DNA of 23,170 nucleotides. Origin: Ectocarpus siliculosus (taxonomy: Eukaryota > Sar > Phaeophyceae > Ectocarpales > Ectocarpaceae). The stretch spans positions 1-23,170 of the forward strand of contig FN648901.1 in assembly GCA_000310025.1 (NCBI GenBank). Reading direction: 5' to 3'. The notes under the pieces were generated by a model. That model was given only the letters and a program-made list of their open reading frames with translations, was not told the DNA's origin and searched no databases. Shown here in pieces: positions 10,801 through 17,412 of this stretch. Within the stretch, counting starts at the first letter, position 1. Each line of letters begins with the position of its first letter. A program made the translations under genes and the position numbers.

Positions 10801-13418
10801 AGGCCATCGGGCATCCTAGTTACGTAATTAGTCTGGGACCTGTGACGCCATGCAGTTTCATTTTTCTGCGATCCTTTCTACATTCTGCCCGACGTATACG
10901 ACACAGGTGACACTATCTTGTTTGAGAGCATGGTCAACGCGCTGTCGTTGAGGTTCGTGACTACAAACAGAACCACACCGGACGTCTGCCCCCCTCCCAC
11001 CACTCGTATCACAGCCACCCTAGGTTTCTAATACGTCTTTTTCGCTCCACTAACCTAGCCACCGATACCGTAACCAATCGGCGCACTTCTCAGAGTTATG
11101 TTGTGGTTGTATTGTCCGGACCTTTTTCGACCAGGTTGGCACCCATCTCGCCTCGTGCGTGCGTCAGCAAATCGACCCCCTCTCGCTCGCACAAAGCACA
11201 TGCGCCGACGACCCCGACGCCATCGTCGACGGTTGCGGCTCCGAGCGCTACACTGATGGCGGCGGCGGCGGCGGTTCACGCCAAGGAACGGCGTACTCCG
11301 GAGCCTCTCCTTTTGGCGCCCGAAGCAGCCCCGTTACCGCCCTAGCCCCAGCGCCTCGACTCCCGATCTTCGAGAAACCTCGGTGCGTGAGCGGAAAGCT
11401 CCCGGGCGGGCTGTGGTACGTTCGCGCGACGCTGCCGCCAGCGGATGAGTCGTCCAAGCGTCGAGGCGAAGGCACGGGCGGTGGTGGAGGCGACGTTGGC
11501 AGCGACGCGGAAGGCGGTGGGGAGAGCGATGATGACGGCCGCGGCGGAGAAGAAAAGCGCAGCAGTGCCTCTGGGGGGGGCGATGAGGTCAAGTCTTTCA
11601 CTACGGGAGCGATCGTGGTCGGCGGTGGCGGTGGGGAGGACGACGACGACGGCGGTGCTGCCTCTGACGAGGGAGGAGGGGTCACGGGCCAGTACTGTTT
11701 GGTGCGGGTCGACTCGCTAGATCGGGTGTGCGACGTCATCTACTGCGGCCGGGAACCCGTGGAAGCGAAGAACCTCAGCAAGGTCGTAGGGGTGCAGCTG
11801 GGCTACCTCCAGGCGAGTGGGAGGGGGCAAACGCGATGGTCGCAAGTTGCAGCAGTTGACGGAATCCGGCTTGTACGGGACACTACCTTTGTGCGGTGAT
11901 GCCCACCGAAATGCGACTGACGATACCTCGGCTATAACCGTCACCAACCAAGTAGTGCCACTCTGGCCCGTCCGCTGCCTGGTCGTTGGCCCTCACCAAA
12001 CCCCTCTCTCGCCCTCCCCATTTTCGCACAAACTGCACAAACACCAGGGCCTAGAAGCGGCGTTCGAGCGTGGAGGGATTTCGAGCTGGATCGATTTCTT
12101 CCGGCAGGGCGCGTTGACACCTCTGTACCACGACCGTTTCCCCATGCTCTCCGAGGATCTGAGGGAGGCGTTTTCTGACGGGGACGAGGCGGCGGCGAAC
12201 CTGCTGTCCGCCTTGAACAAGGTAGGGGAAATGGGAGGGGCCGGTCCTGTGCCCTTCAGGTCATAAATTGCGCGCGTCGCGCAAGTTGTCGCGCACGGGG
12301 CGACATCCGGGTAGAGGTTAGAGTTCGGCGAATGCGAGGAACGACATGTCATATGCCCCAAGCAAATTGCTGCTGCACAACTACTTGCAGAGTCGCTAGC
12401 CGACCCATGAATATGAGGTCACTTATTCCATCGTCGAGTTCAGGCGGCTTATGGAGTGAAATTCGTCTGGAGGCCGTGCGTAGGTGAGACTCGACTTGGA
12501 TTTCGGTCACAAACACAACAGAAAGTTACTGGAATCTCTTCTCGTTGTCGACCCCAAACATCATGACGCCCTTGTTTTCAAAGCTCGTTACTTGAGCTAG
12601 AACGCGTTTAATGTAGGTTTTGCTCGGCTCTGGTTAAAGGTGAGGCAGGCTCTTGTACATTCTAGAAACTCAGTCATAACGCACCCGCCGATCAACCGAA
12701 CCTCGGGAGAGCAGGGTTGGTGACGGGGGACGTTTTTTTTAATGCTTTTATGTCCGTGGTTGGCGACGAATGTATTCAGCGGCCCGCCCATACGCCTAAA
12801 ATCGAACAAGAAGCTTGCCACTTACCAGCCCGCCCCCCTGCTTGACAAACCACGACTCATTATGTTCGATTCCTTGCAAAATACTTGTGTGACAACGTCA
12901 GAGCATCATCCCAATCTCCAGCGAAAACCTACTCCAAGATGGAAAACACCTGAAAAACGTGATGGTTCGTGGCGACCGTCTGATTTTTCCCTTGCCTAGC
13001 GAGAACAGGCACGCTCAATCCTACATCTGTGATCCTTTCGATCAACTCACACCCCCCTCTGTGTCTCCTGCCCGAACACATGCATGCGTGATCAAGCACA
13101 AGCCAAGAGGAAGACTGACCCGTATCACGGTAACACATGCCCTTTCTTTAATAACACGCAAAACAACAGGGGATCGACGACGGTATGAACGACGACTGGC
13201 TGTCTCTATCGATCCGCAAGGCCGTTGGGCCCGGCGCTTGCGAGCTGCCTCCCTCCACGCGGAAAACGGCAGAGGCTCGTGCTCTGGAGTGGGTGAGGCG
13301 GAACCGTGGACTGCTACCGCATTTGGCTTTGCCTGTGCCTCAACAACCTGCCTCTTCCGCTGCCGACGGGGTTGTTGGTCGTAGTGGCCCGGCCGTTGTG
13401 AAGGCCCGGGCGAGATAG
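1769..13418 (+). CDS. CFAP61: CFAP61 (cilia- and flagella-associated protein 61), 5'-incomplete, 14 exons
   Basis: CFAP61/FAP61 is a subunit of the calmodulin- and spoke-associated complex that anchors radial spokes (notably RS3) to ciliary doublet microtubules and takes part in dynein control. Exons: 1769-1883, 2710-2997, 3555-3696, 4148-4312, 4887-5063, 5782-5929, 6556-6795, 7844-8023, 8295-8692, 9223-9322, 9775-10743, 11135-11812, 12048-12221, 13170-13418. The sum is 4,023 nt, or 1,341 codons with the stop, and every junction keeps phase. Family landmarks in order: DFLPHAFLLYPDRDYCVLTL; a GNAT-like block with FVATMGHQVVGVFV and ALNPIF; VPVRPRHQ; a Rossmann-like VVVVGAST; VPYDVLVLCTG; GGTLTKFSRVHGSG; LYHDRF; and a C-terminal WVRRNRGLLPHLALP. 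Exons 1-3 add an adenylate-kinase-like LID segment. The normal amino-terminal third is absent, so the true start lies upstream or the copy is truncated. Introns 1, 3, 4, 6 and 12 use GC donors. Identification rests on remembered family similarity; exon 1's start is the least certain boundary. Confidence 0.9.
1884..2709 (+). other. GC-AG intron 1
   Basis: The donor is GCAAGG after ACAG and the acceptor is CGGCAG. Joining 1883 to 2710 makes Gly (G + GT) and restores the kinase motif DMATGEIYHQEF. The nearby GT at 1889 would join in the wrong phase. Confidence 0.85.
2710..2997 (+). CDS. CFAP61: CFAP61 exon: adenylate-kinase-like LID and C-terminal helix
   Basis: The exon begins GEIYHQEFRPPP, the LID strand of adenylate kinases, and continues to VTARLESYRRKCDDVVRSF, which matches the R-L-x-x-Y helix after the LID. 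The second LID arginine (R-x-D-D in canonical enzymes) is replaced by a PGDG stretch. A Gly/Ala-rich acidic linker follows. The donor GGAG then GTAAGG is strong, phase 1. Confidence 0.8.
3555..3696 (+). CDS. CFAP61: CFAP61 exon: end of adenylate-kinase-like domain
   Basis: The acceptor GTGTGGCAG completes a Gly codon in phase. After a Gly-rich linker comes FGRVSVLDANEAVE, resembling the last strand and helix of adenylate kinases (VDG or DA, then V-x-x-V). It ends in phase 2 at AAAG before GCGAGT. Confidence 0.65.
3697..4147 (+). other. GC-AG intron 3
   Basis: The donor is GCGAGT (AAAG before it) and the acceptor is CGACACAG. The junction AG + T gives Ser and a continuous helix, ANEAVE-S-ILDQAVSAV. 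A GT donor four bases on (GTAAAG, phase 0) would not match the phase of the next exon. Confidence 0.65.
4148..4312 (+). CDS. CFAP61: CFAP61 exon: linker into CFAP61 core
   Basis: It encodes ILDQAVSAVDAWVSADH, a Ser/Gly linker, then LPPNAFAVTLFCLES, which matches the conserved A-F-x-x-x-L-F-C block of CFAP61 proteins. It ends in phase 2 before a GC donor. Confidence 0.8.
4313..4886 (+). other. GC-AG intron 4
   Basis: The donor is CCAG then GCGAGT; the acceptor is CGAGAACAG. The join AG + G (Arg) gives FCLESRLESRAADFL. From FC to DF this has the same number of residues I recall for the human protein; the alternative GT donor at 4317 would add three. Confidence 0.8.
4887..5063 (+). CDS. CFAP61: CFAP61 exon: core block LYPDRDYCVLTLPS
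   Basis: It encodes RAADFLPHAFLLYPDRDYC, VLTLPSVGAESVLLRHFSPV and NHVLYVMHR, among the most conserved CFAP61 stretches (F-x-D-x-x-Y/F-C-x-x-x-L-P, then the LYV-x-HR end). The donor is CACAG then GTTGGT, phase 2. Confidence 0.9.
5139..5314. mobile_element. MITE with 25-bp TIRs and TA target site (Tc1/mariner-pogo-like)
   Basis: The left end CAGTGGGGGTCCCTGT (from 5139) is mirrored at 5290-5314. The two 25-bp arms, extending to TAGTGCCG, differ at only two positions when reverse-complemented. TA lies directly outside both ends (5137-5138, 5315-5316), as expected for a TA target duplication. The body is 176 bp, non-coding, and carries an internal direct repeat around TTTGAATAGYGCC. It lies wholly within CFAP61 intron 5. 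The superfamily is inferred from CAGT ends plus TA. Confidence 0.85.
5782..5929 (+). CDS. CFAP61: CFAP61 exon: pre-GNAT segment
   Basis: The acceptor CCCTGTACCAG lies just after a CTAAC branch-site-like motif. The exon completes Arg and reads DSLPAYKYLRVSRFVGSSHR then GVSHLVECW and VMAAVKDADQHQNQ. This matches the CFAP61 stretch after the LYV-x-HR motif. It ends in phase 0 before GCAAGA. Confidence 0.8.
5930..6555 (+). other. GC-AG intron 6
   Basis: The donor is CCAG then GCAAGA and the acceptor is GAATCTCAG; both sides are phase 0. A GT ten bases further on would be phase 1 and does not fit. A pyrimidine tract spans about 6440-6490. Confidence 0.8.
6556..6795 (+). CDS. CFAP61: CFAP61 exon: GNAT-like block
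   Basis: It encodes SAAFVATMGHQVVGVFVANR (an acetyltransferase-like beta hairpin), then FELEDFIAFDRHRPRNQAVM and ALNPIFAGHCRFALKE. The order FVA..VVGV, ..EDFI.F, ..ALNPIF, ..LKE is diagnostic of CFAP61. Eighty codons, phase 0 at both ends; donor GAG then GTGCGT. Confidence 0.95.
6949..6984 (+). repeat. 12-bp minisatellite, three perfect copies
   Basis: GGGTACGAGTAC is repeated three times head to tail inside CFAP61 intron 7. It gives a Gly-Tyr-Glu-Tyr frame that I regard as spurious. Confidence 0.95.
7584..7636 (+). repeat. 25-bp tandem repeat, two copies
   Basis: CTCCCATGTGGATTTCTTC plus CTCCA occurs twice in tandem with one or two differences, within intron 7 and upstream of the pyrimidine-rich acceptor. 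Confidence 0.85.
7844..8023 (+). CDS. CFAP61: CFAP61 exon: VPVRPRHQ block
   Basis: It starts in phase 0 after CCCACAAG, giving ALKE-VMRLYDKSVIYW, and contains the diagnostic HMIPVRPRHQMQPRP. A homopyrimidine tract sits 5' of the acceptor. Sixty codons, phase 0, donor GAG then GTTTGC. Confidence 0.93.
8295..8692 (+). CDS. CFAP61: CFAP61 exon: Rossmann-like nucleotide-binding block
   Basis: It encodes LSRRFVTEPKVTANRR, then VVVVGASTTALACLEGL, a degenerate dinucleotide-binding turn (GAST in place of GxGxxG), and LNITSLTLVSPDGIPS. A Gly/Glu-rich insert follows before the conserved LERHVRVV. The fold resembles pyridine-nucleotide oxidoreductases; redox activity is not established for this family. 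Phase 2 end, donor AG then GTGAGA. Confidence 0.93.
9223..9322 (+). CDS. CFAP61: CFAP61 exon: VPYDVLVLCTG block
   Basis: The acceptor CCCGTGCAG completes Arg (AG + A). The exon encodes SRMVHLDRENGAILLPDG then VVPYDVLVLCTGLQ, the oxidoreductase-like Y-D-x-L-x-x-C-T-G signature of CFAP61. Phase 0 end, donor CAG then GTGTGT. Confidence 0.93.
9775..10743 (+). CDS. CFAP61: CFAP61 exon: large exon with Ala/Gly-rich insert
   Basis: The start after CAACCCAAG (phase 0) is preferred because it joins CTGLQ to DDTSRRLGLW; an alternative phase-0 acceptor sits at 9675. Conserved blocks are VVVYAVALKALCAVRGLIDM, ISVVRP, DFLACGLLLCG, SGLVYDGRLVVDPTFRTSDP and LAGGTLTKFSRVHGSG. Between ISVVRP and DFLACG is an insert of about 170 residues rich in Ala, Gly, Ser and Lys, longer than the roughly 65 residues I recall for the human protein. 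Phase 0 end, donor GTGAGT. Confidence 0.9.
11135..11812 (+). CDS. CFAP61: CFAP61 exon: post-oxidoreductase region, acidic insert
   Basis: The acceptor TTCGACCAG opens in phase 0 with VGTHLASCVRQQIDPLS. Conserved parts are LPIFEKPRCVSGKLPGGLWY and GQYCLVRVDSLDRVCDVIYC. An Asp/Gly/Glu-rich insert of about 90 residues separates them. It ends VGVQLGYLQ in phase 0 before the GC donor GCGAGT. Confidence 0.9.
11813..12047 (+). other. GC-AG intron 12
   Basis: The donor is CCAG then GCGAGT and the acceptor is AACACCAG, phase 0/0, giving LGYLQ-GLEAAFERGG. At 235 bp it is the shortest intron of the gene. A pyrimidine tract spans 12001-12025. Moving to the GT four bases on breaks the frame. Confidence 0.85.
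12048..12221 (+). CDS. CFAP61: CFAP61 exon: LYHDRF block
   Basis: It encodes SWIDFFRQGALTPLYHDRF followed by LSEDLREAF, matching the conserved F-x-x-x-x-x-x-x-L-x-H-D-R-F element of the C-terminal CFAP61 region. Fifty-eight codons, phase 0, donor AAG then GTAGGG. Confidence 0.92.
13170..13418 (+). CDS. CFAP61: CFAP61 terminal exon
   Basis: The acceptor is AAACAACAG. The exon encodes TAEARALEWVRRNRGLLPHL, comparable to the C-terminal Y-N-R-Y-H-L-P stretch of the human protein, then a Ser/Ala/Val tail. The stop TAG is 13416-13418. Confidence 0.88.
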   Translation, partial: GIDDGMNDDWLSLSIRKAVGPGACELPPSTRKTAEARALEWVRRNRGLLPHLALPVPQQPASSAADGVVGRSGPAVVKARAR

Positions 13419-14011
13419 TACCCGCTAACCAGCAAGGCCTTCAGGGATGGCGACGTTCTGCGCTGGCTGCTTTCCGTATTGCGTGCGCGCTTATGTTTAT
13501 TTACCGCAGCAGCAGGTCGCTCCTGCTGTCGATGGAAGGGGAGCGGTGGCGTTTATTGAGGATTGTCGTAACAATTCGCGCGACACGAAAAACGGGGTTG
13601 CGTTTGCTCGACCACATTCGAGAAGTGAGCGCAAAGGGCTATGTGAGTGGCCATGCACACGTAGCCACTTTGCTCCGCCTTTTGCGTACCCTGCGGGACC
13701 AACACCCTGTACACACCCTGTCCAGACCCTGTCGAGACCCTGCCGGGGACTGTTGTTCTACAAGGTCGCCGTACCGGAGACCTTGTGGAGAGACCACCCT
13801 GGTCAGGGGTGCATTGCCTATACCCTGTGCTACCTGGCATGTATTTAGAGTGCCAAAAGAGGCACCACCATTGAAGAGTCCTCACCCGACGATATGTGTT
13901 CGTATTATACTAAATATGGTATCAGAATATGCATACTCCGGAGTACGATGTGTTTTGATTTCCAGAGGCAGTCTACGAGTACGGAAAAAAAAGAAAAAGA
14001 TCCGCAGCACG
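13419..14011. other. 3' flank of CFAP61, no supported gene
   Basis: I see no coding sequence here. An imperfect tandem repeat of about 11 bp with core ACCCTGT lies at 13701-13744. A canonical AATAAA signal is not evident. Confidence 0.5.
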
Positions 14012-14155
14012 TACCGGAGGTGACACAAGATACCACGTCCCCTGAACCGCTTTTCAGAGCTCAATTTTTCTCCGCAAAACAGAATTAGTGGCAGCGCCGA
14101 AAACGGCGGCGTTGAAGAAGCCGTCTCGTCAAGAGCTTTCCGAAAGGTGTCGTTC
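14012..14155 (+). repeat. Truncated copy of a TIR element (family of 20061-20276)
   Basis: It starts TACCGGAGGTGACACAAGAT and runs colinear with the reverse complement of 20140-20276: shared blocks include GACACAAGATACCAC, GGCAGCGCC and CTTTCCGAAA, roughly 70% alike by eye. The second terminal repeat is missing, so it looks truncated. Confidence 0.7.
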
Positions 14156-14759
14156 CATTTATGCAATATATCCACCAAAGAAAAAGGAAAACATTTTGAA
14201 CAGACACCAACACGGACACCAATGAAATTCCCCAACAAGAGGTATAGTAGTTCAGATGTCACACGGTTACCGCGGTTTAATCTGCTAAATACAAAGTGTG
14301 CAGCACGCAAGGATACGCAAAAAAGCTTCGATGAACGACACTTGGCGCAAACTAAAACAACGGTCCGTACAACGCGCGAATATACAACATACAACCCAAA
14401 CATGTGGTGCTACTTTGTCGATGATGAGCATGAGGCCGAGGGCACTATTTACCCTTTCCCTCGGGGTTTGTCTCCTTCGGGGTTTGTCTCCGCCACGTCG
14501 GGTCCATCAGAACCGTCGATCCTGTGACGTCAATGCATACAGGACGAAACGAGTCGTTGTCAAAAAGGAAGACGACAAAACAACATCTACAAGCTCTGCG
14601 GTGGCGACGTGTACTCGTACAAGTATACAGTGAATTCAGGGCCCGTACAATTTCTACGTCGACGAAAAATTAATGCGTGGCTCGTACAATGAGGGCCTTA
14701 TTTGGCCGCGTCCCGGCCCAACATCCGAATGTTGAGAAGCATATAGATCCATTCCCACC
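14156..14759. other. No supported gene
   Basis: Open frames exist on both strands but lack domains and splice support. A short direct repeat of TCGGGGTTTGTCTCC occurs at about 14460-14495. Confidence 0.4.
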
Positions 14760-15617
14760 TCAAACAAAAGTGTCCTGGTTGACGCTGTGGTGAACCTCGT
14801 TTAAAAGGTACCTATCGTAGCCGTTGTGAGAGCCCGGATGTGCCAGCCTGAATCTGTGGTGCCAAGCGCGCGTGTTGCGACCCTCCCCTTGGGTTTGTTC
14901 GCAAACAAAAGCCTCTCCCGGATCGACATCTCCTCTCCTAGGGCATTGGTGATAGATGTGCACTTGGCGTCGGATGGCGTCCACGGGGAAGACCAACGGA
15001 AGCCCCCGACCACGCAGGAGCAAGGTTGGGTGCCCCGTGATGGAATCGGGCACACGTTCGTTTCCTTCACCAACCCCCACATACTCGTACCCGAGCACCC
15101 ACCAGGTAACCGGAGGCGGCTCCCCGCTCAAGGAACGAGGGTTCCCCTCGTGCAGGAAGTAGAGGATCTTGACCAATGTCAATTGGTCCGTTGCAACAGT
15201 TCCAACGTCAGGTGGTGGCGGTGGCCCGTTGTATACCTCAACATTATCACCACCTCCGCCCCCCAAGGCCCAGTCATCGCGCGGCCCGGGTCTGTCCGCG
15301 GTTTTGGCATCGCCGCCCTTCAAGCAACCCTGTCCGCAACTGGCCACGAGGGGGACGCGTATATATGTAGAACACGCGATCTGGTTGACTTCGAGCGCTG
15401 AGGCATGACCATCGTCCCAGCACGAGGGACATCGTAGGTTCTCGCACGGCTCTTCCCTCCCGCATCCGTAGTACGTCTCGAAAGCCCTAGACAAAGTTTC
15501 TTCGTCGGGTCGGAGATGTCCTGACGCCACACGATCCGTCCAGGTCCCAGCGACGTTGCACACGTCCCCGTCTTCGAACAGAGTCGCCGCCCATACTGCC
15601 GAGCCCGGGAACTGCAC
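14760..15617 (-). CDS. Hypothetical protein, probable 3' exon (unrecognised)
   Basis: A 285-codon minus-strand frame ends at TGA (14760-14762) and opens with GTG rather than ATG, so it is more likely a terminal exon entered at AAAG-GTGCAG near 15618 than a whole gene. Visible parts: a Cys-containing stretch, YYGCGREEPCENLRCPSCWD; another CGQGC; a Gly/Pro linker; then WWVLGYEYVGVGEG, GHPTLLLRGRGLPLVFPVDA, VHIYHQCPRRGD and a Leu/His-rich end, YLLNEVHHSVNQDTFV. The cysteines could bind metal. A mobile-element or expanded-family origin is possible but I do not recognise it. Confidence 0.55.
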   Translation of the reverse strand: MQFPGSAVWAATLFEDGDVCNVAGTWTDRVASGHLRPDEETLSRAFETYYGCGREEPCENLRCPSCWDDGHASALEVNQIACSTYIRVPLVASCGQGCLKGGDAKTADRPGPRDDWALGGGGGDNVEVYNGPPPPPDVGTVATDQLTLVKILYFLHEGNPRSLSGEPPPVTWWVLGYEYVGVGEGNERVPDSITGHPTLLLRGRGLPLVFPVDAIRRQVHIYHQCPRRGDVDPGEAFVCEQTQGEGRNTRAWHHRFRLAHPGSHNGYDRYLLNEVHHSVNQDTFV

Positions 15618-15738
15618 CTTTAGCTGGCCTGGCGACTGGCTGCCTTTGCTTTGATGTCTGTAGGCACGCGATCGTGGCCAAGGCTAGGGCCGAGCCATTG
15701 CAACATCCGAACGCAAGCAGACCGGGGCTGACCTAGAC

Positions 15739-16208
15739 AACCTCGTGCATCCTGGTGCTGTGGTTGTACTTTGTCACTTCGTACTGCAGGCCGTTGGCGA
15801 GTGCCAGTATGGCGGCATTGGTGTTGGCGCGCATAGTGCAGCGGAGGGTTACGTCCACAGTCCGACTTGGCGCCAGACTTGTTCTGCTGGTGCGCGAATT
15901 CCCCGGAACTCGCGTCCGGGACACCTATATACGGGGGAGGGTGTGGGCGGAGATGAAGCAACTTTGTGAGGGTCTACGTAAAAGTATCTTCCCAGAGCAC
16001 AGTCCCACACAGATTGTTGTTGTTGAGGGGGTGTTGTATATATAATTGTCCATCCCAGGTAATCCCACTCTGCTATGTGAAGAATCATCCCGCGGGAAAA
16101 ACGATACATAGCACCAACCACAGGCAGAACTGCAGTATCTCGTTCGGTTTTACCCCCACGGGTTTTCGACTTGCTACTTCTGGCTCTACTACTACTTGCC
16201 GTCGCCAT
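15739..16208 (-). CDS. Possible upstream exons of the 14760-15617 protein
   Basis: Two minus-strand frames look exon-like. One starts at ATG 16208 with a Ser/Lys/Arg-rich leader and EWDYLGWTIIYTT. The other, about 15740-15880, encodes VDVTLRCTMRANTNAAILAL and NGLQYEVTKYNHSTRMHE with mostly G/C-ending codons. Splicing from GAG (donor GTTGTC at about 15738) to GTG at 15617 would be phase 0/0. How the two upstream frames join is not clear. Confidence 0.3.
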
Positions 16209-16793
16209 CAGGAACGAGGATAGTTCGATAGAATAAATCTCTTGGAAGGAAGATCAAGTTGCAGGCTGTGAGGAAAGAGGACAGATGATGATGATGGAGC
16301 CATGGAGCCCTCTCTCAAGCCCTCTCTCAAGCCCTACGCCCATGGAAGCGGCTAAACTATTGACAGACGCGTCCCGATAAGAACCAGTATCAAAAGGGCA
16401 GCCAGCGAAGCAAACACGCACACGGATAAAGTATTATTATAGTCTCCCTCCCGACTACTGCTGTAGACCGCAGGTACACATACCGGTTGATTCGTTACTG
16501 CCCCTACAACAGCAGTTCTTCACTGACTGTCGTTTTCCCCTCATCCGTACTCAAACTCTTCCTCGTCTTGCGAGAAAATGGGCACAGGAAAGGAATCAAA
16601 TTCCGACTAACACACTGAAGTGCAAGAAAGGTAACTGCCGACTGCCTTGCCCATGAATCGCTCAGTCGCGCCGTGTTTCTCAGTCGCGCGCTGGGGATGT
16701 CTGTCGCTCGCACGGTCCGATGCGGTCCGACATGACACGTCTCATCAAGTCTCTGTGGCGTATATTATCAAACGCAAACATGCCGCAGATATC
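16209..16793. other. No supported gene
   Basis: The sequence carries a GAT trinucleotide run near 16286-16298 and a 12-bp tandem repeat (AGCCCTCTCTCA) at about 16309-16337. No coding evidence. Confidence 0.45.
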
Positions 16794-16885
16794 CACGAGT
16801 TTCCGTAAGAAGAGATCCATCATGTTGCCCTTGCTTTCGATCACCCCACCCGTTCCGTATTGTGCGCCGCCCTTGTCTCTGTCTT

Positions 16886-16887
<2 letters not shown>

Positions 16888-16940
<53 letters not shown>
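16888..16940 (+). repeat. (CT)n microsatellite, copy 1
   Basis: An uninterrupted CT run of about 25 units lies inside the first duplicated unit. It creates Ser/Leu and Arg/Glu repeat frames that are not genes. Confidence 0.95.
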
Positions 16941-16946
<6 letters not shown>

Positions 16947-17185
16947 CTTTTCCGCGGCTGTCGTCAACCATTGTCTTTCGGTTTGAGTTCAACCAGTTCT
17001 ACGCTTCCTCTCTCTTTGTGTTTTCCGAACCTTAGTCCACGCATTGGAAATGAAATACCGAGACCATGCTTGCGAGAGCTTGAGGGGGTGTGCCACGCGT
17101 TTCCGTAGGAGGAGATCCATCATGTTGCCCTTGCTTTCGATCACCCCACCCGTTCCGTATTGTGCGCCGCCCTTGTCTCTGTCTT

Positions 17186-17187
<2 letters not shown>

Positions 17188-17255
<68 letters not shown>

Positions 17256-17256
17256 A
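17188..17256 (+). repeat. (CT)n microsatellite, copy 2
   Basis: A longer CT run with a single TT interruption lies in the second duplicated unit. Confidence 0.95.
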
Positions 17257-17412
17257 TTTCTCTAATTTTCTTTTCCGCGGCTGTCGTCAACCATTGTCTT
17301 TCGGTTTGAGTTCAACCAGTTCTACGCTTCCTCTCTCTTTGTGTTTTCCGAACCTTAGTCCACGCATTGGAAATAAAATACCGAGACCATGCTTGCGAGA
17401 GCTTGAGGGTCG

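Larger units (their letters stand above)
16797..17412 (+). repeat. Tandem duplication of ~290-320 bp carrying CT microsatellites
   Basis: Copy 1 (from TTCCGTAAGAAGAGATCCAT at 16801) and copy 2 (from 17101) are nearly identical over their flanks and end alike at GCGAGAGCTTGAGGG (about 17085 and 17408). They are separated by about 13 bp. The start offset is exactly 300 bp and the end offset about 323 bp; the gain comes from a longer, interrupted CT tract in copy 2. Few substitutions separate the copies, so the duplication is recent. Confidence 0.95.

Noticed and set aside
11248-11739. Pro/Ser-rich minus-strand frame of 163 codons
   Set aside because: It is the complement of the Gly/Asp-rich insert in exon 12 and has no independent support.
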